DNA from: Akkermansiaceae bacterium
GTDB taxonomy: Bacteria; Verrucomicrobiota; Verrucomicrobiia; Verrucomicrobiales; Akkermansiaceae
Length of the DNA: 64,000 bases
Assembly (NCBI GenBank): GCA_903919975.1
Contig: CAIXKE010000038.1
Coordinates: 1-64,000 of the forward strand
Reading direction: 5' to 3'
In this document: piece by piece, positions 28,477 to 36,469 of the stretch
How the letters are laid out: each line of letters begins with the position of its first letter
Numbering within the stretch: the stretch's first letter is position 1
Program-made: the position numbers and the translations under genes
Notes under the pieces: generated by a model
What the model saw: the letters and a program-made list of their open reading frames with translations, nothing else
What the model was told of the DNA's origin: nothing
The model's database searches: none

Positions 28477-28932
28477 TCAATAGAGTCCGGCCTCCTCGGC
28501 CCTGCGCGCGAGTTCGTCGAGTGCGGTCCGCCGTTCCGCGTCGCGGGTTCGCTGGAAATCCATCAGGTCCTTCATGAGGATGCGGCGGTGGGCTCCGACT
28601 TTGTGGAAGGGAAGTTCGTCGGATTCCAAGAGCTTGATGAGGTGCGGCCGGGAAACTCCGAGCAGATTGGCGGCGGCTTGGGTGGTGAGTTCCTGGGTCT
28701 CCGGCACCAGCGTGATCACCTTGCCCTCCTGCAACGCGGAGGCCACGCGGACCAGCATTTCATAAATCGGCCGCGGCAGCTCGGTGCGGTGGCCGGTTTC
28801 GTCCACCAAGGCGGGCGGCTGCGTTTCGCGGCGGAAGAGTTCCATCAGCCCGGTCACCGATTCCAGCTCCTCGGAACTGAAGGCCGCAGGATCGAAACGG
28901 GACGAAAGGCGGGTTTGGCGTTGGGTGATCAT
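28477..28932 (-). CDS. Excisionase-type HTH antitoxin
   Basis: 151 residues. The central segment LTTQAAANLLGVSRPHLIKL and DELPFHKVGAHRRILMKDLM is a MerR/excisionase-like helix-turn-helix. The C-terminus (FQRTRDAERRTALDELARRA) is a charged helix typical of PIN-toxin partners. It probably represses its own promoter and neutralises a toxin encoded downstream, of which only a remnant is left. It lies antisense to its neighbours and between the 71-bp direct repeats, consistent with arrival as a separate cassette. Confidence 0.7.
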   Translation of the reverse strand: MITQRQTRLSSRFDPAAFSSEELESVTGLMELFRRETQPPALVDETGHRTELPRPIYEMLVRVASALQEGKVITLVPETQELTTQAAANLLGVSRPHLIKLLESDELPFHKVGAHRRILMKDLMDFQRTRDAERRTALDELARRAEEAGLY

Positions 28933-29032
28933 GGTGTGTCAGACTACCGCACTCAAACCCACAAACGAAACAAACGCAACGGGAAATTCGGTGCGTCGCC
29001 GTCTTTTTCCTAATCCGAAGAACAACATTTTC

Positions 29033-29776
29033 ATGCCCCTGCACCCCGCCGCCCAACAGATGATCCGGAAAGTCGAAGAGCTTTCCGGCAGGCCCGTGCA
29101 TGTGGCCGAGGATGCGGATTTGAAGGTGATGGCGGTGATCACCACCGCGCGGGGAAGTGCGCCGGCGCATTTCCTGCGGTATCGGCCGGGGACGCGGGCG
29201 GTGGATTATCTGGTGGCCTATCAGCTTGGATTCCTGGTGCGTTTGTTTTCCTGTCCCGCAGAGGGTCGCTGGGATGTGGTGTCGAGCGCCGCCGAGCAGG
29301 AGGCCGGAGTCCGGGTGATGGGGCTGGACGAGTATCCGCGGGATTTCGCGGCTCCGATGGTCGGGCAACTGGTGGTGCAGTTGCGGTCCTATTCGGTCGG
29401 GGCGCGGGTGGATGACTGGATCTGGAACCAGCTTCCCGAATTCCGGGAACAGCAGGAGCAGGCGGTCCGCACGCAGTTGGACGAGGGCGGCCGCGCGCTG
29501 TCGCCGGAGATCCGCAAGCGCCTGCCCAAGGCGCTGGTGGATGCGAACTCGATCATGAATGCGGCTTACGCAGTGCATTGGGGCGGGCTTCTGAAGGACA
29601 GCCGCTTCCAGATTCCCTTCAAGGCGCTGGGCTATGAAGCCAAGGCGGCGGAACTGCTGCGTGCGCTCGACGAGATTCCCGACGAACCGGACGCGGACCG
29701 TTCGCTGATTTCCCGATGGGCGGAATGCCTCGGACTAACCGGTGCTTTTCACTTTCAACCCCACATTCTAACCTGA
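29033..29776 (+). CDS. Protein of unknown function, coupled to a TPR gene
   Basis: 247 residues with no signal peptide and no membrane helix. It opens MPLHPAAQQMIRKVEELSGR, and its 5' end is duplicated at 28240. The middle (about 40-150) is mixed alpha/beta with ARGSAPAHFLRYRPGTRAVD, and the rest is helical and charged. I recognise no family and see no metalloprotease or nuclease motif. Its TGA overlaps the ATG of the TPR gene by one base (TGATG), so the two are translationally coupled and likely act together. Being inside a defence island, an accessory role in defence is possible but unproven. Confidence 0.6.
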   Translation: MPLHPAAQQMIRKVEELSGRPVHVAEDADLKVMAVITTARGSAPAHFLRYRPGTRAVDYLVAYQLGFLVRLFSCPAEGRWDVVSSAAEQEAGVRVMGLDEYPRDFAAPMVGQLVVQLRSYSVGARVDDWIWNQLPEFREQQEQAVRTQLDEGGRALSPEIRKRLPKALVDANSIMNAAYAVHWGGLLKDSRFQIPFKALGYEAKAAELLRALDEIPDEPDADRSLISRWAECLGLTGAFHFQPHILT

Positions 29777-30852
29777 TGACAAACCCACCCCGCGAGGTCC
29801 AGCTGGCGCTGGACGAATTCGACCGCAGTCAATTGCCGGAGGCACAGCGCGCGCTGGCGGGCGACGCGTTTCGCGAAGCGGTGCGCGAGCACTTAGCGGA
29901 GCAGTTCGCAGGACAGGGCGGTGGTGCCGAGGTCGTGGTGACGGCGGACCGGATCATCATCCGTTGGAGCGATTCCACCGAGGCGAAGACGCTCGCGGAA
30001 CGGGGTGTCGATTTCCTGAAAGCGGGCGATTACGAAAAAGGAATCGGGATGCTGCGGGTAGCGCTTCAACGGAATCCGGCAGATGCGGATGCGCTTTTCA
30101 ATCTAGCGATGGCACTGAGCGACCTGGGGAAACTGGAAGAGGCGGTGGAATTGCTAGGTCGATTGCTGGCGGACCATCCCTCCCATGCGCACGGCTGGGT
30201 GGCGCTCGGAGTCGCGCAGGCGCGGATCGGTCGGGACGAGGATGCCGTCGAGTCGCTCACGATGGCGGTGAGCTTGAACCCGGACGACGGCCATGTGCGC
30301 AAGAATCTGGGAGCGATCCTCTCGCGCTGTGGCTCCAACGCCGAGGCGCTTGTCCATCTACAGGCGGCGGCGCGGTTGCTGCCGACCGATCCGCAATGTT
30401 GGTTCAACCTGGCGGCGACCTTGGAGGAGACGGGGAAACCGGATGAGGCCGATGAGGCGTATGTGAAGGTGCTCGCCCTCGATCGGAACGGGCCCATGGG
30501 TGAAATGGCGGAACAAGGCCGCAGCCGCATCGCCGAGCAGTCATTCCGCGGTCGCGGCGGTTTCCGGCCGGATGCCATGTCTTACTGCGAGGGTGCCTTG
30601 GAACGCTTCAAGGACATGCCGCTCGCGGAGGTGCAAAAGATCACGTTCGAGATCGCGATGCTTGGTAGTCGCGGGCTGGATGTGAACGACCCGGCGGAGC
30701 AATACACGCTGCGCTCGATTCCGGGAAAATTCTCCGGGCTGCACCTGCTGTGCATCGAATACGTCGGCTTTCAGATCATCGATCCGAAGGTGGACATCGG
30801 GTTCGATTTGTCTGCGGAGTATGCGGTGGCGCGCGGGATGTTCGGGAAATAA
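29776..30852 (+). CDS. Tetratricopeptide-repeat protein
   Basis: 358 residues. At least four TPR units are visible at about 80-215, for example AKTLAERGVDFLKAGDYEKG, ADALFNLAMALSDLGKLEEA, SHAHGWVALGVAQARIGRDE and QCWFNLAATLEETGKPDEAD. The first about 70 residues are a small separate domain. The last about 120 (from RPDAMSYCEGALERFKDM) form another helical domain. TPRs mediate protein contacts, so it may scaffold the upstream unknown protein, with which it shares a TGATG junction. Confidence 0.75.
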   Translation: MTNPPREVQLALDEFDRSQLPEAQRALAGDAFREAVREHLAEQFAGQGGGAEVVVTADRIIIRWSDSTEAKTLAERGVDFLKAGDYEKGIGMLRVALQRNPADADALFNLAMALSDLGKLEEAVELLGRLLADHPSHAHGWVALGVAQARIGRDEDAVESLTMAVSLNPDDGHVRKNLGAILSRCGSNAEALVHLQAAARLLPTDPQCWFNLAATLEETGKPDEADEAYVKVLALDRNGPMGEMAEQGRSRIAEQSFRGRGGFRPDAMSYCEGALERFKDMPLAEVQKITFEIAMLGSRGLDVNDPAEQYTLRSIPGKFSGLHLLCIEYVGFQIIDPKVDIGFDLSAEYAVARGMFGK

Positions 30853-30889
30853 GGAACCGCTACATTCCTGTCGCTGTCGGGGATACGAG

Positions 30890-30918
30890 ATCGCCCACTC
30901 CAAATCCAAACTGTAGCC
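30890..30918 (+). repeat. Right island boundary: 29-bp direct repeat
   Basis: ATCGCCCACTCCAAATCCAA and its continuation ACTGTAGCC match the 3' end of the binding-protein gene at 18179-18207 with one mismatch. Here the sequence has no coding context and looks like a recombination or duplication scar. Confidence 0.8.
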
Positions 30919-31077
30919 ATGGACTGCGGCAGCCTGCTGCCGCTTTCCCGGAGCCAGCCTGCTGGCCCGGAAGCCAATGCCCCGTCGGGTCCAGCCCGAA
31001 GGCTCTTCTTTCGCCTCTCATTCACTCTCCGCAGCAGGCTGCGGAGTTCAAAGCGGCAGCAGGCTGCCGCAGTCCAA
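30919..31077 (+). repeat. Palindromic element copy 5
   Basis: Same orientation as copy 1, with one changed first base (ATGGAC in place of TTGGAC) and an intact right end. The interior is close to copy 1 near the left and close to copy 2 on the right (CCGCAGCAGGCTGCGGAGTT), so it is a mosaic. Confidence 0.8.
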
Positions 31078-31086
31078 GATCAGTCC

Positions 31087-31118
31087 TTGCCAATGGCCCA
31101 CATTCCTGTATTTGTGGG
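31087..31118 (+). promoter_or_regulatory. Putative promoter/operator of the second TA pair
   Basis: TTGCCA (31087-31092) and TATTTG (31109-31114) lie 16 bases apart, and the antitoxin ATG follows at 31122, so the transcript may be nearly leaderless. CCCACA (31097-31102) and TGTGGG (31113-31118) form a perfect inverted repeat across the -10 region, a plausible operator for autoregulation. Confidence 0.3.
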
Positions 31119-31121
31119 TAT

Positions 31122-31361
31122 ATGAAAACCACCATTGACTTGCCGGACGATGTATTTATGAAAGCCAAAATTCTCGCGGCCGAGCGCAGCATGACATTTA
31201 AGGATGTCGTAGTCCAAGGTCTGAAACTCGTCACCGAAACGCCTCCTGAAGCCGATCAGAAGGCACGGAAGGCGGCGCTCAAACGCCTCCTCAAAGCCAT
31301 GCAGGCGAGCAATACCGAGCCGATGGTTCCTCTGAAGCGGGAGGAGATTTATGATCGGTGA
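31122..31361 (+). CDS. Ribbon-helix-helix antitoxin (second TA pair)
   Basis: 79 residues. MKTTIDLPDDVFMKAKILAA and the following helix form a ribbon-helix-helix. The Lys/Arg-rich C-terminus (about 45-79) would wrap the toxin. It overlaps the PIN gene by 11 bases, exactly as in the first TA pair. The start at 31122 was chosen because a longer frame upstream runs through element copy 5. Confidence 0.75.
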   Translation: MKTTIDLPDDVFMKAKILAAERSMTFKDVVVQGLKLVTETPPEADQKARKAALKRLLKAMQASNTEPMVPLKREEIYDR

Positions 31362-31764
31362 GGTGTTTCTGGATTCCAACGTGCTGTTGTATTCCTGTTC
31401 GGCGGCAGCGGAGGATGCTGGCAAACGCCGGGTGGCGGAGGACCTCATCCTGAACCACCCGTTCGCGATCTCCGCCCAAGTGCTGCAGGAGTTCATCGCC
31501 AACGCGCTTCGCAAGCCGCGCCTCGGCATCACGGAATCCAACATCGACGCCACTCTCCAACTTGCGGCCATGGTGCGGGTGCAGCCGATCACCCATGAGC
31601 TGGTCGTTTCCGCCGTGATGCTTCGCCGCCGTTTCCAGTTGTCCCAGTGGGATGCCACCATCGTTGCCGCCGCTGCGGAACTCGGTTGCAAGACTGTTTA
31701 TTCAGAGGACATGAATGACGGCCAAGACTACGCGGGCGTCCGGGTGGAAAATCCGTTCAAGTAA
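31351..31764 (+). CDS. PIN-domain ribonuclease toxin (second TA pair)
   Basis: 137 residues with PIN catalytic acids visible: Asp in FLDSNVLLYS, Glu in QVLQEFIANAL, Asp in LSQWDATIVAAAAEL and Asp in VYSEDMND. It is related to, but clearly different from, the PIN toxin at 672-1097. It lies between the right edge of the island and the displaced ABC permease, so it may belong to the same insertion or to a separate event. Confidence 0.8.
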   Translation: MIGEVFLDSNVLLYSCSAAAEDAGKRRVAEDLILNHPFAISAQVLQEFIANALRKPRLGITESNIDATLQLAAMVRVQPITHELVVSAVMLRRRFQLSQWDATIVAAAAELGCKTVYSEDMNDGQDYAGVRVENPFK

Positions 31765-31784
31765 ATTTCCAGCAGCAGCCCATC

Positions 31785-33476
31785 ATGAAACGCGGCCCCG
31801 CCATCACCATCTCGATCCTCGTCTGCGCCTTGTTTGCGGTGTTCTTCATCTATCCGGCCGGGATGGTGGTGAAACAGGCGTTCGAAGGTCCAAGCGGTTT
31901 CACCCTCGAGTTCTTCGCCGCCGTTTTCAACAACCCGATCTATCAGGAAGGATTGTGGAACTCATTTGCGATCGGCTCCTGCGCCACACTTGCCGCTCTC
32001 GTCATCGCATTTCCGCTGGCACTCATCGGGCACAGATATGACTTCATCGGAAAACCCGCGCTCGGCGTGTTGGTGCTTGCACCGATGATCTTGCCGCCCT
32101 TCGTCGGCGCCGTAGGCGTGAAACAAATGCTCGGCGTGAATGGCGCGCTCAATGCCGCGCTGATCAAAACCGGGCTGATGGATGCCGCCGTTCCACTTGA
32201 CTGGCTCGCAGAGGGGCGCTTTGCAGGAATCGTCCTGATGATCGGACTCAATCTCTATCCGATTCTTTACATGAACATTGCCGCCGCCCTCTCGAATCTC
32301 GATCCGGCGATGGAGCAGGCGGCCGAAAACCTCGGCTGTCCGCCATGGAAACGCTTCTTCCGCATCACTCTGCCGCTCGCCATGCCGGGCGTTTTCGCGG
32401 GCGCGTCCATCGTATTCATCTGGGCCTTCACCGAGCTCGGAGTCCCACTCGTCTTCGATTTCAGCCGCACCGCATCCGTCCAGATTTTCGACGGCCTCAA
32501 AGGCCTCGAGCGCAATCCCATCCCCTTCGCACTCACCGCCATCTTATTGATCGTGGCGACGTTGGTTTTCACCCTCTCGAAATTCGTCATCGGGCGCTCG
32601 CCGCTGGGCACCGCGCCCCGGCCAAAAGTCCGTGCCGATGCGCGCCGCCTCAGCGGTTGGAAGTCAGCCGCCTGCGCCACCTTATTCCTCGGCGTCTTCA
32701 TACTCGCCGCGATTCCCCACCTCGGTGTTTTACTCCTCTCAATCGCCGGTCGCTGGTATGGCACCGTCATTCCCGATGCCTTCACGCTGCGCCATTACAC
32801 CGAGGCGCTTGGCAACGGCCTCGTCGTCCCATCCATTCAGAACAGCCTGCTCTATGCGGGCTGCGCCACCCTTGTCGCCCTGGTCATCGGACTCAGCGTC
32901 GCATGGGTGGTCGTGCGTTCCGATCTGAAAATCCGCGGCTGGCTCGATGCCGTGGTCATGCTGCCACTTGCGGTGCCCGGCTTGGTCATGGCCTTCGGCT
33001 ATCTCGCGCTTTCACAGGAGGGAAAATCCTTCCATTTCCTCGTCGGCGCGGGTGGAAGCCCGTTTCTGTTGCTGGTCATCGCTTACGCCATCCGCCGCTT
33101 GCCCTATGTCGTTAGATCCGCCGTCGCCGGACTGCAACAAAGCAATCCGGCACTCGAAGAAGCCGCCCGCTCGCTCGGTGCCACCCCGGCCCGCGCCTTA
33201 CGCCGCATCGCCATTCCGCTCATCGGCGCGAATCTCGCCGCAGGCGCCATCCTCGCCTTCGCCTTCGCCATGCTTGAGGTGAGCGACAGCCTGATCCTTG
33301 CGCAACAGGAGCAACATTTCCCAATCACCAAGGCGATCTATTCGCTCCTCAGCACGCTCGGCAACGGCACCGAACTCGCCGCCGCTCTCGGCGTATGGGC
33401 GATGGTTTTTCTATCAGTCGCAATCATCGGCGCCGCCATTCTAGCTGGAAAACGTGGCGGTTTGTTCAAGGTGTAA
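31785..33476 (+). CDS. ABC transporter permease, FbpB-like, two fused inner-membrane domains
   Basis: 563 residues with about 12 membrane helices in two halves. Each half ends in an EAA-type cytoplasmic loop: MEQAAENLGCPPWKRFFRIT near 175 and LEEAARSLGATPARALRRIA near 460. This is typical of iron(III)-type importers. It should pair with the ATPase at 15653 and the binding protein at 16727, from which it is separated by the 13.6 kb accessory island. The frame is intact, so it may still be expressed from its own or island promoters. Confidence 0.88.
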   Translation: MKRGPAITISILVCALFAVFFIYPAGMVVKQAFEGPSGFTLEFFAAVFNNPIYQEGLWNSFAIGSCATLAALVIAFPLALIGHRYDFIGKPALGVLVLAPMILPPFVGAVGVKQMLGVNGALNAALIKTGLMDAAVPLDWLAEGRFAGIVLMIGLNLYPILYMNIAAALSNLDPAMEQAAENLGCPPWKRFFRITLPLAMPGVFAGASIVFIWAFTELGVPLVFDFSRTASVQIFDGLKGLERNPIPFALTAILLIVATLVFTLSKFVIGRSPLGTAPRPKVRADARRLSGWKSAACATLFLGVFILAAIPHLGVLLLSIAGRWYGTVIPDAFTLRHYTEALGNGLVVPSIQNSLLYAGCATLVALVIGLSVAWVVVRSDLKIRGWLDAVVMLPLAVPGLVMAFGYLALSQEGKSFHFLVGAGGSPFLLLVIAYAIRRLPYVVRSAVAGLQQSNPALEEAARSLGATPARALRRIAIPLIGANLAAGAILAFAFAMLEVSDSLILAQQEQHFPITKAIYSLLSTLGNGTELAAALGVWAMVFLSVAIIGAAILAGKRGGLFKV

Positions 33477-33500
33477 CGAGCGGATGCTACCACGTCAGAC

Positions 33501-33785
33501 TCAGGAAGTCTTGGATGAGATCAACGCAGCAAGACTGGCGGGCGTCGCGAGATTTTCACGGGTCAGATCCGCCGGAAGCAGTTCCACCCCGTATTCATCT
33601 TCAACGGCCACCACCAATTGCACGACTGCGTGCGAGTCCAAGCCTGCTGCGGCCAGGTCCCCGCCATGCGGGAAATCCCAATCCAATTCCAACAGCCCTT
33701 CGCCGTTCATCCAATCGATCAAATCCGTAGGATCCAGTTTCAAATTCTTCGAAATTGCCATGCGCGCGAAAAATGCGACGCGCAT
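33501..33785 (-). CDS. Acyl-carrier-protein-like protein
   Basis: Up to 94 residues. The segment LAAAGLDSHAVVQLVVAVED and EYGVELLPADLTRENLATPA fits the helix II-III region of acyl or peptidyl carrier proteins, with Ser in the DSH position for phosphopantetheine (the usual DSL). The first about 8 residues may not belong, since MAISKN at 33761 is an alternative start. No synthetase or ketosynthase adjoins it. It lies 45 bases downstream of the MBL gene on the same strand. Confidence 0.6.
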   Translation of the reverse strand: MRVAFFARMAISKNLKLDPTDLIDWMNGEGLLELDWDFPHGGDLAAAGLDSHAVVQLVVAVEDEYGVELLPADLTRENLATPASLAALISSKTS

Positions 33786-33830
33786 CCCGGTTTCATCAAG
33801 CGGAAATCACCGTATCGGTGATCTTATCTT

Positions 33831-35231
33831 CTAAAATTCCACTTCCGCGCCGAGTTCCGCCACTTCCACCGGGCTGTTGTGCCGTTGTTGAAGCGCATCG
33901 CGCAACGTATTCGAGGCCAACGATTCCCCGTGAACAAGCCAGACGCGTTGTTTCGCACCGCCGGTCCGATCAAAATAATCGAGAAGCTCGGAATGATCGG
34001 CGTGGCCGGAAAATGAATCCACGATTTCGATCTTGGCGCGGACTTTGTATCGACCGCCGAGAATCGGCACATCCCGCTCACCATCCCGAAGGCGGCGACC
34101 CAGCGTGTTGTCCGCACAATAACCAACGAAGAGCACCGTGGTTTTTGGATCGCCGATGTTGTTTTTCAAGTGGTGAAGAATCCGCCCGGCCTCGCACATG
34201 CCGGAGGCGGAGATGATGATGGCGACGCCATGAATATCGTTGAGCGACTTCGACCCGGAAACCGAACGGACCAGCGTGAGATGCTCGAATCCGAAAGGAT
34301 TCTGCCGATCGAAGAGCGTCTGATAAACCTCGTCGTTGAAGGATTCCGGATGCAAACGATAAATCTCGGTCGCACTGACCGCCAACGGGCTGTCGACAAA
34401 CACGGGAACTTCCGGGATTTCGCCGCGTTCAAAAAGATCGTTGAGCACGTAGAGCACCTGCTGAGTGCGCTCGACAGCAAATGCGGGAATCAAAATCTTC
34501 CCCCCACGTTGCACCGCCTCACGGATGATCCGGGCAAAATGATCGCCCATCCCCGGAGGCGCTTCATGCTCACGCCCGCCATACGTGCTTTCCATCAGCA
34601 GAAAATCCACATCCGTCACCGGCACAGGATCGCGCAGGACTTCATTACCGCCGCGCCCGACATCTCCGGAAAACAAGAACCGCTTGCGTTTGCCGTCCGC
34701 TTGATCGTCGATCTCCAATAAAACCTGCGCGCTACCCAAAATGTGGCCGGCATCAATGAAGGTGACCGTCACGCCATTGCACACTGACAGCGGGCGATCA
34801 TAGGCGATGCTGACGAATTGACGGAGACAGAGCTCCGCATCGCGCTCGCTGTAAATCGGCGTGACCGGTTCAAGCCCATCTTTTTTCCGGTGCTTGTTCA
34901 GCCAGTCGATGTCGCTCTCCTGAATGCGTGCGGAATCCGCCAGCATGATCTGGCAAAGATCGCGGGTCGCATCCGTCGCGAAAATATTTCCGGTAAACCC
35001 CTTGCTGGTGAGGTTCGGCAAGTTGCCACTGTGATCGATGTGCGCATGGGAAAGAATCACCGCATCAATCGTTTTCGGATCGAAGTATGGAAACCCGCAG
35101 TTCACCTCATAGGCATGCTTGCGCGATCCTTGGTAAAGACCGCAATCCAATAGGATGCGCTTGCCGTTGACTTCAAGCAGGTGCTGGGAACCGGTGGTCG
35201 TGCCGGCGGCACCGCAAAATTTGAGTTTCAT
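33831..35231 (-). CDS. MBL-fold beta-CASP ribonuclease-like protein
   Basis: 466 residues. Metallo-beta-lactamase zinc motifs SHAHIDHSGNLP and AGHILGSAQV are followed by a beta-CASP domain (about 225-360) and the C-terminal SFSGHADHSELLDYF with RVWLVHGE, the RNA-specificity region. Relatives are CPSF-type nucleases or exonucleases that process RNA. The start (MKLKFCGAAGTTTGSQHLLE) is the normal N-terminus. Its partner RNA is unknown. Confidence 0.85.
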   Translation of the reverse strand: MKLKFCGAAGTTTGSQHLLEVNGKRILLDCGLYQGSRKHAYEVNCGFPYFDPKTIDAVILSHAHIDHSGNLPNLTSKGFTGNIFATDATRDLCQIMLADSARIQESDIDWLNKHRKKDGLEPVTPIYSERDAELCLRQFVSIAYDRPLSVCNGVTVTFIDAGHILGSAQVLLEIDDQADGKRKRFLFSGDVGRGGNEVLRDPVPVTDVDFLLMESTYGGREHEAPPGMGDHFARIIREAVQRGGKILIPAFAVERTQQVLYVLNDLFERGEIPEVPVFVDSPLAVSATEIYRLHPESFNDEVYQTLFDRQNPFGFEHLTLVRSVSGSKSLNDIHGVAIIISASGMCEAGRILHHLKNNIGDPKTTVLFVGYCADNTLGRRLRDGERDVPILGGRYKVRAKIEIVDSFSGHADHSELLDYFDRTGGAKQRVWLVHGESLASNTLRDALQQRHNSPVEVAELGAEVEF

Positions 35232-35258
35232 GTGGGTGTTTTAAAAGCTGCCGATAGT

Positions 35259-36341
35259 TTAGGAAAGCTGATGGGAGAAAACTTGGGAGTCACGACCGCT
35301 CGCTTCATATTGCTCACGCCGGCAAGTTGGCAAGACCTCCACGGATGCAGGGGAATAGCCGAGTTTTCCCGTGAAAAAATCCGCCGCGCGGTTACTCAAG
35401 GCAAACACCCGCTTAATGCCTAAATGGCGCGCAATCTCTTCGGCATGCTTGACGAGTTCAAAACCGTATCCCCTGCCTTCGTGCGCTTGTTTCACATAAA
35501 GGCAGGCGACCTCGCCGCAGCCGGCATCAGGATACTCGTGAAGAGCCACGCAACCGACAACGTTGTCATCGATGGTCATGACATGAAAATCACCGATACG
35601 GGACTGAATGTCCTCGTAGCTGCGCTCAACGAGTTTTGTCCGACGCACGGAGCGGCCGATCATTCCTAACAATTCCGGAATATCCTCCTCACGCAGTGGA
35701 CGAATCATCCGGTAACTGTCGGCATGAACCATGGTGCCCACACCTTCATTGGAAAAGAGCTCATCGACCAACACACCTTGGCGGCGGCCATTCAAAACGT
35801 GAACCCGCGGCACCCCACGGTGACAGGCCGCGGCGGCGGCTTTGAGCAGTGCCGCCCCCGTTGAATCGGTGCGCAATGCCAAGGATTCAGCGTCTGCGGC
35901 GCGGATCGCATGCGCGGGCGCGCCATCAATCAGAATCGCCTCTTCCAGCAAGGTGATGATTTTTGCGACCCCGACACCACGGGCGAAGTCCACCACCGCG
36001 GGATCGAGCGGGCCGGTGGCCGATGCATCCACAACGGCGGATTGGCCGCGGGCGAGAATATCCAAGGTTTCACGAATTGCTCCAGGGTCCGTAATCGGGC
36101 GGGAAACCCGGGCCGCCATGATTTCGCACTCCAGGGTCCAATCAAAAAGATCCTTCAGGTCTCCGCCGAGCACGCCGAGCACGAGTTTCACCCCCAAATC
36201 CTCCAGAACCGCCAGATCCAGCAAGGTTTCGGCCACCGCTGGTTCCGGCAACAAACCCGCTTCAATCAGCACGAAAAAGACCTTCCCCCGGAATTGGGGA
36301 ATGTATTGGAGAATCTCACGAACGTCACTCGACTGCGCCAC
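35259..36341 (-). CDS. N-acetylglutamate synthase-like protein (amino-acid kinase fold plus GNAT)
   Basis: About 360 residues from a GTG at 36341. The frame is open 39 codons further up, but family-like sequence begins at VAQSSDVREILQYIPQFRGK. Residues about 20-225 have the ArgA/ArgB-type amino-acid-kinase fold, and 230-355 the GNAT acetyltransferase (VGCVALHEYPDAGCGEVACL and VKQAHEGRGYGFELVKHAEE). It should make N-acetylglutamate for arginine synthesis. Other arginine genes are not adjacent. Confidence 0.75.
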   Translation of the reverse strand: MAQSSDVREILQYIPQFRGKVFFVLIEAGLLPEPAVAETLLDLAVLEDLGVKLVLGVLGGDLKDLFDWTLECEIMAARVSRPITDPGAIRETLDILARGQSAVVDASATGPLDPAVVDFARGVGVAKIITLLEEAILIDGAPAHAIRAADAESLALRTDSTGAALLKAAAAACHRGVPRVHVLNGRRQGVLVDELFSNEGVGTMVHADSYRMIRPLREEDIPELLGMIGRSVRRTKLVERSYEDIQSRIGDFHVMTIDDNVVGCVALHEYPDAGCGEVACLYVKQAHEGRGYGFELVKHAEEIARHLGIKRVFALSNRAADFFTGKLGYSPASVEVLPTCRREQYEASGRDSQVFSHQLS

Positions 36342-36469
36342 GTCCCTTTCGTAACAAATGCCGACATTCAAGCAAGAGCGGGTTTTCGTGCAGAATCCGC
36401 AAACTGAAAATCCCTCACGAGAAACTTGCTTCTTGCCTAGAGCACAATCCAGCGCCAACCATCAAACCC

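Noticed and set aside
28216-29013. 266-residue plus-strand ORF beginning with the duplicated MPLHPAAQQMIRKVEE start
   Set aside because: After the 71-bp duplicated gene start it reads antisense through the antitoxin and toxin remnant. It is a chimera, not a gene.
18208-31077. CRISPR array
   Set aside because: The repeated units are ~160 bp, palindromic, in mixed orientation and separated by whole genes. There is no short repeat-spacer pattern.
18179-31784. Prophage or integrative conjugative element
   Set aside because: No integrase, structural phage gene, relaxase or conjugation gene is present. The boundaries are repeat-element duplications, not a tRNA att site.
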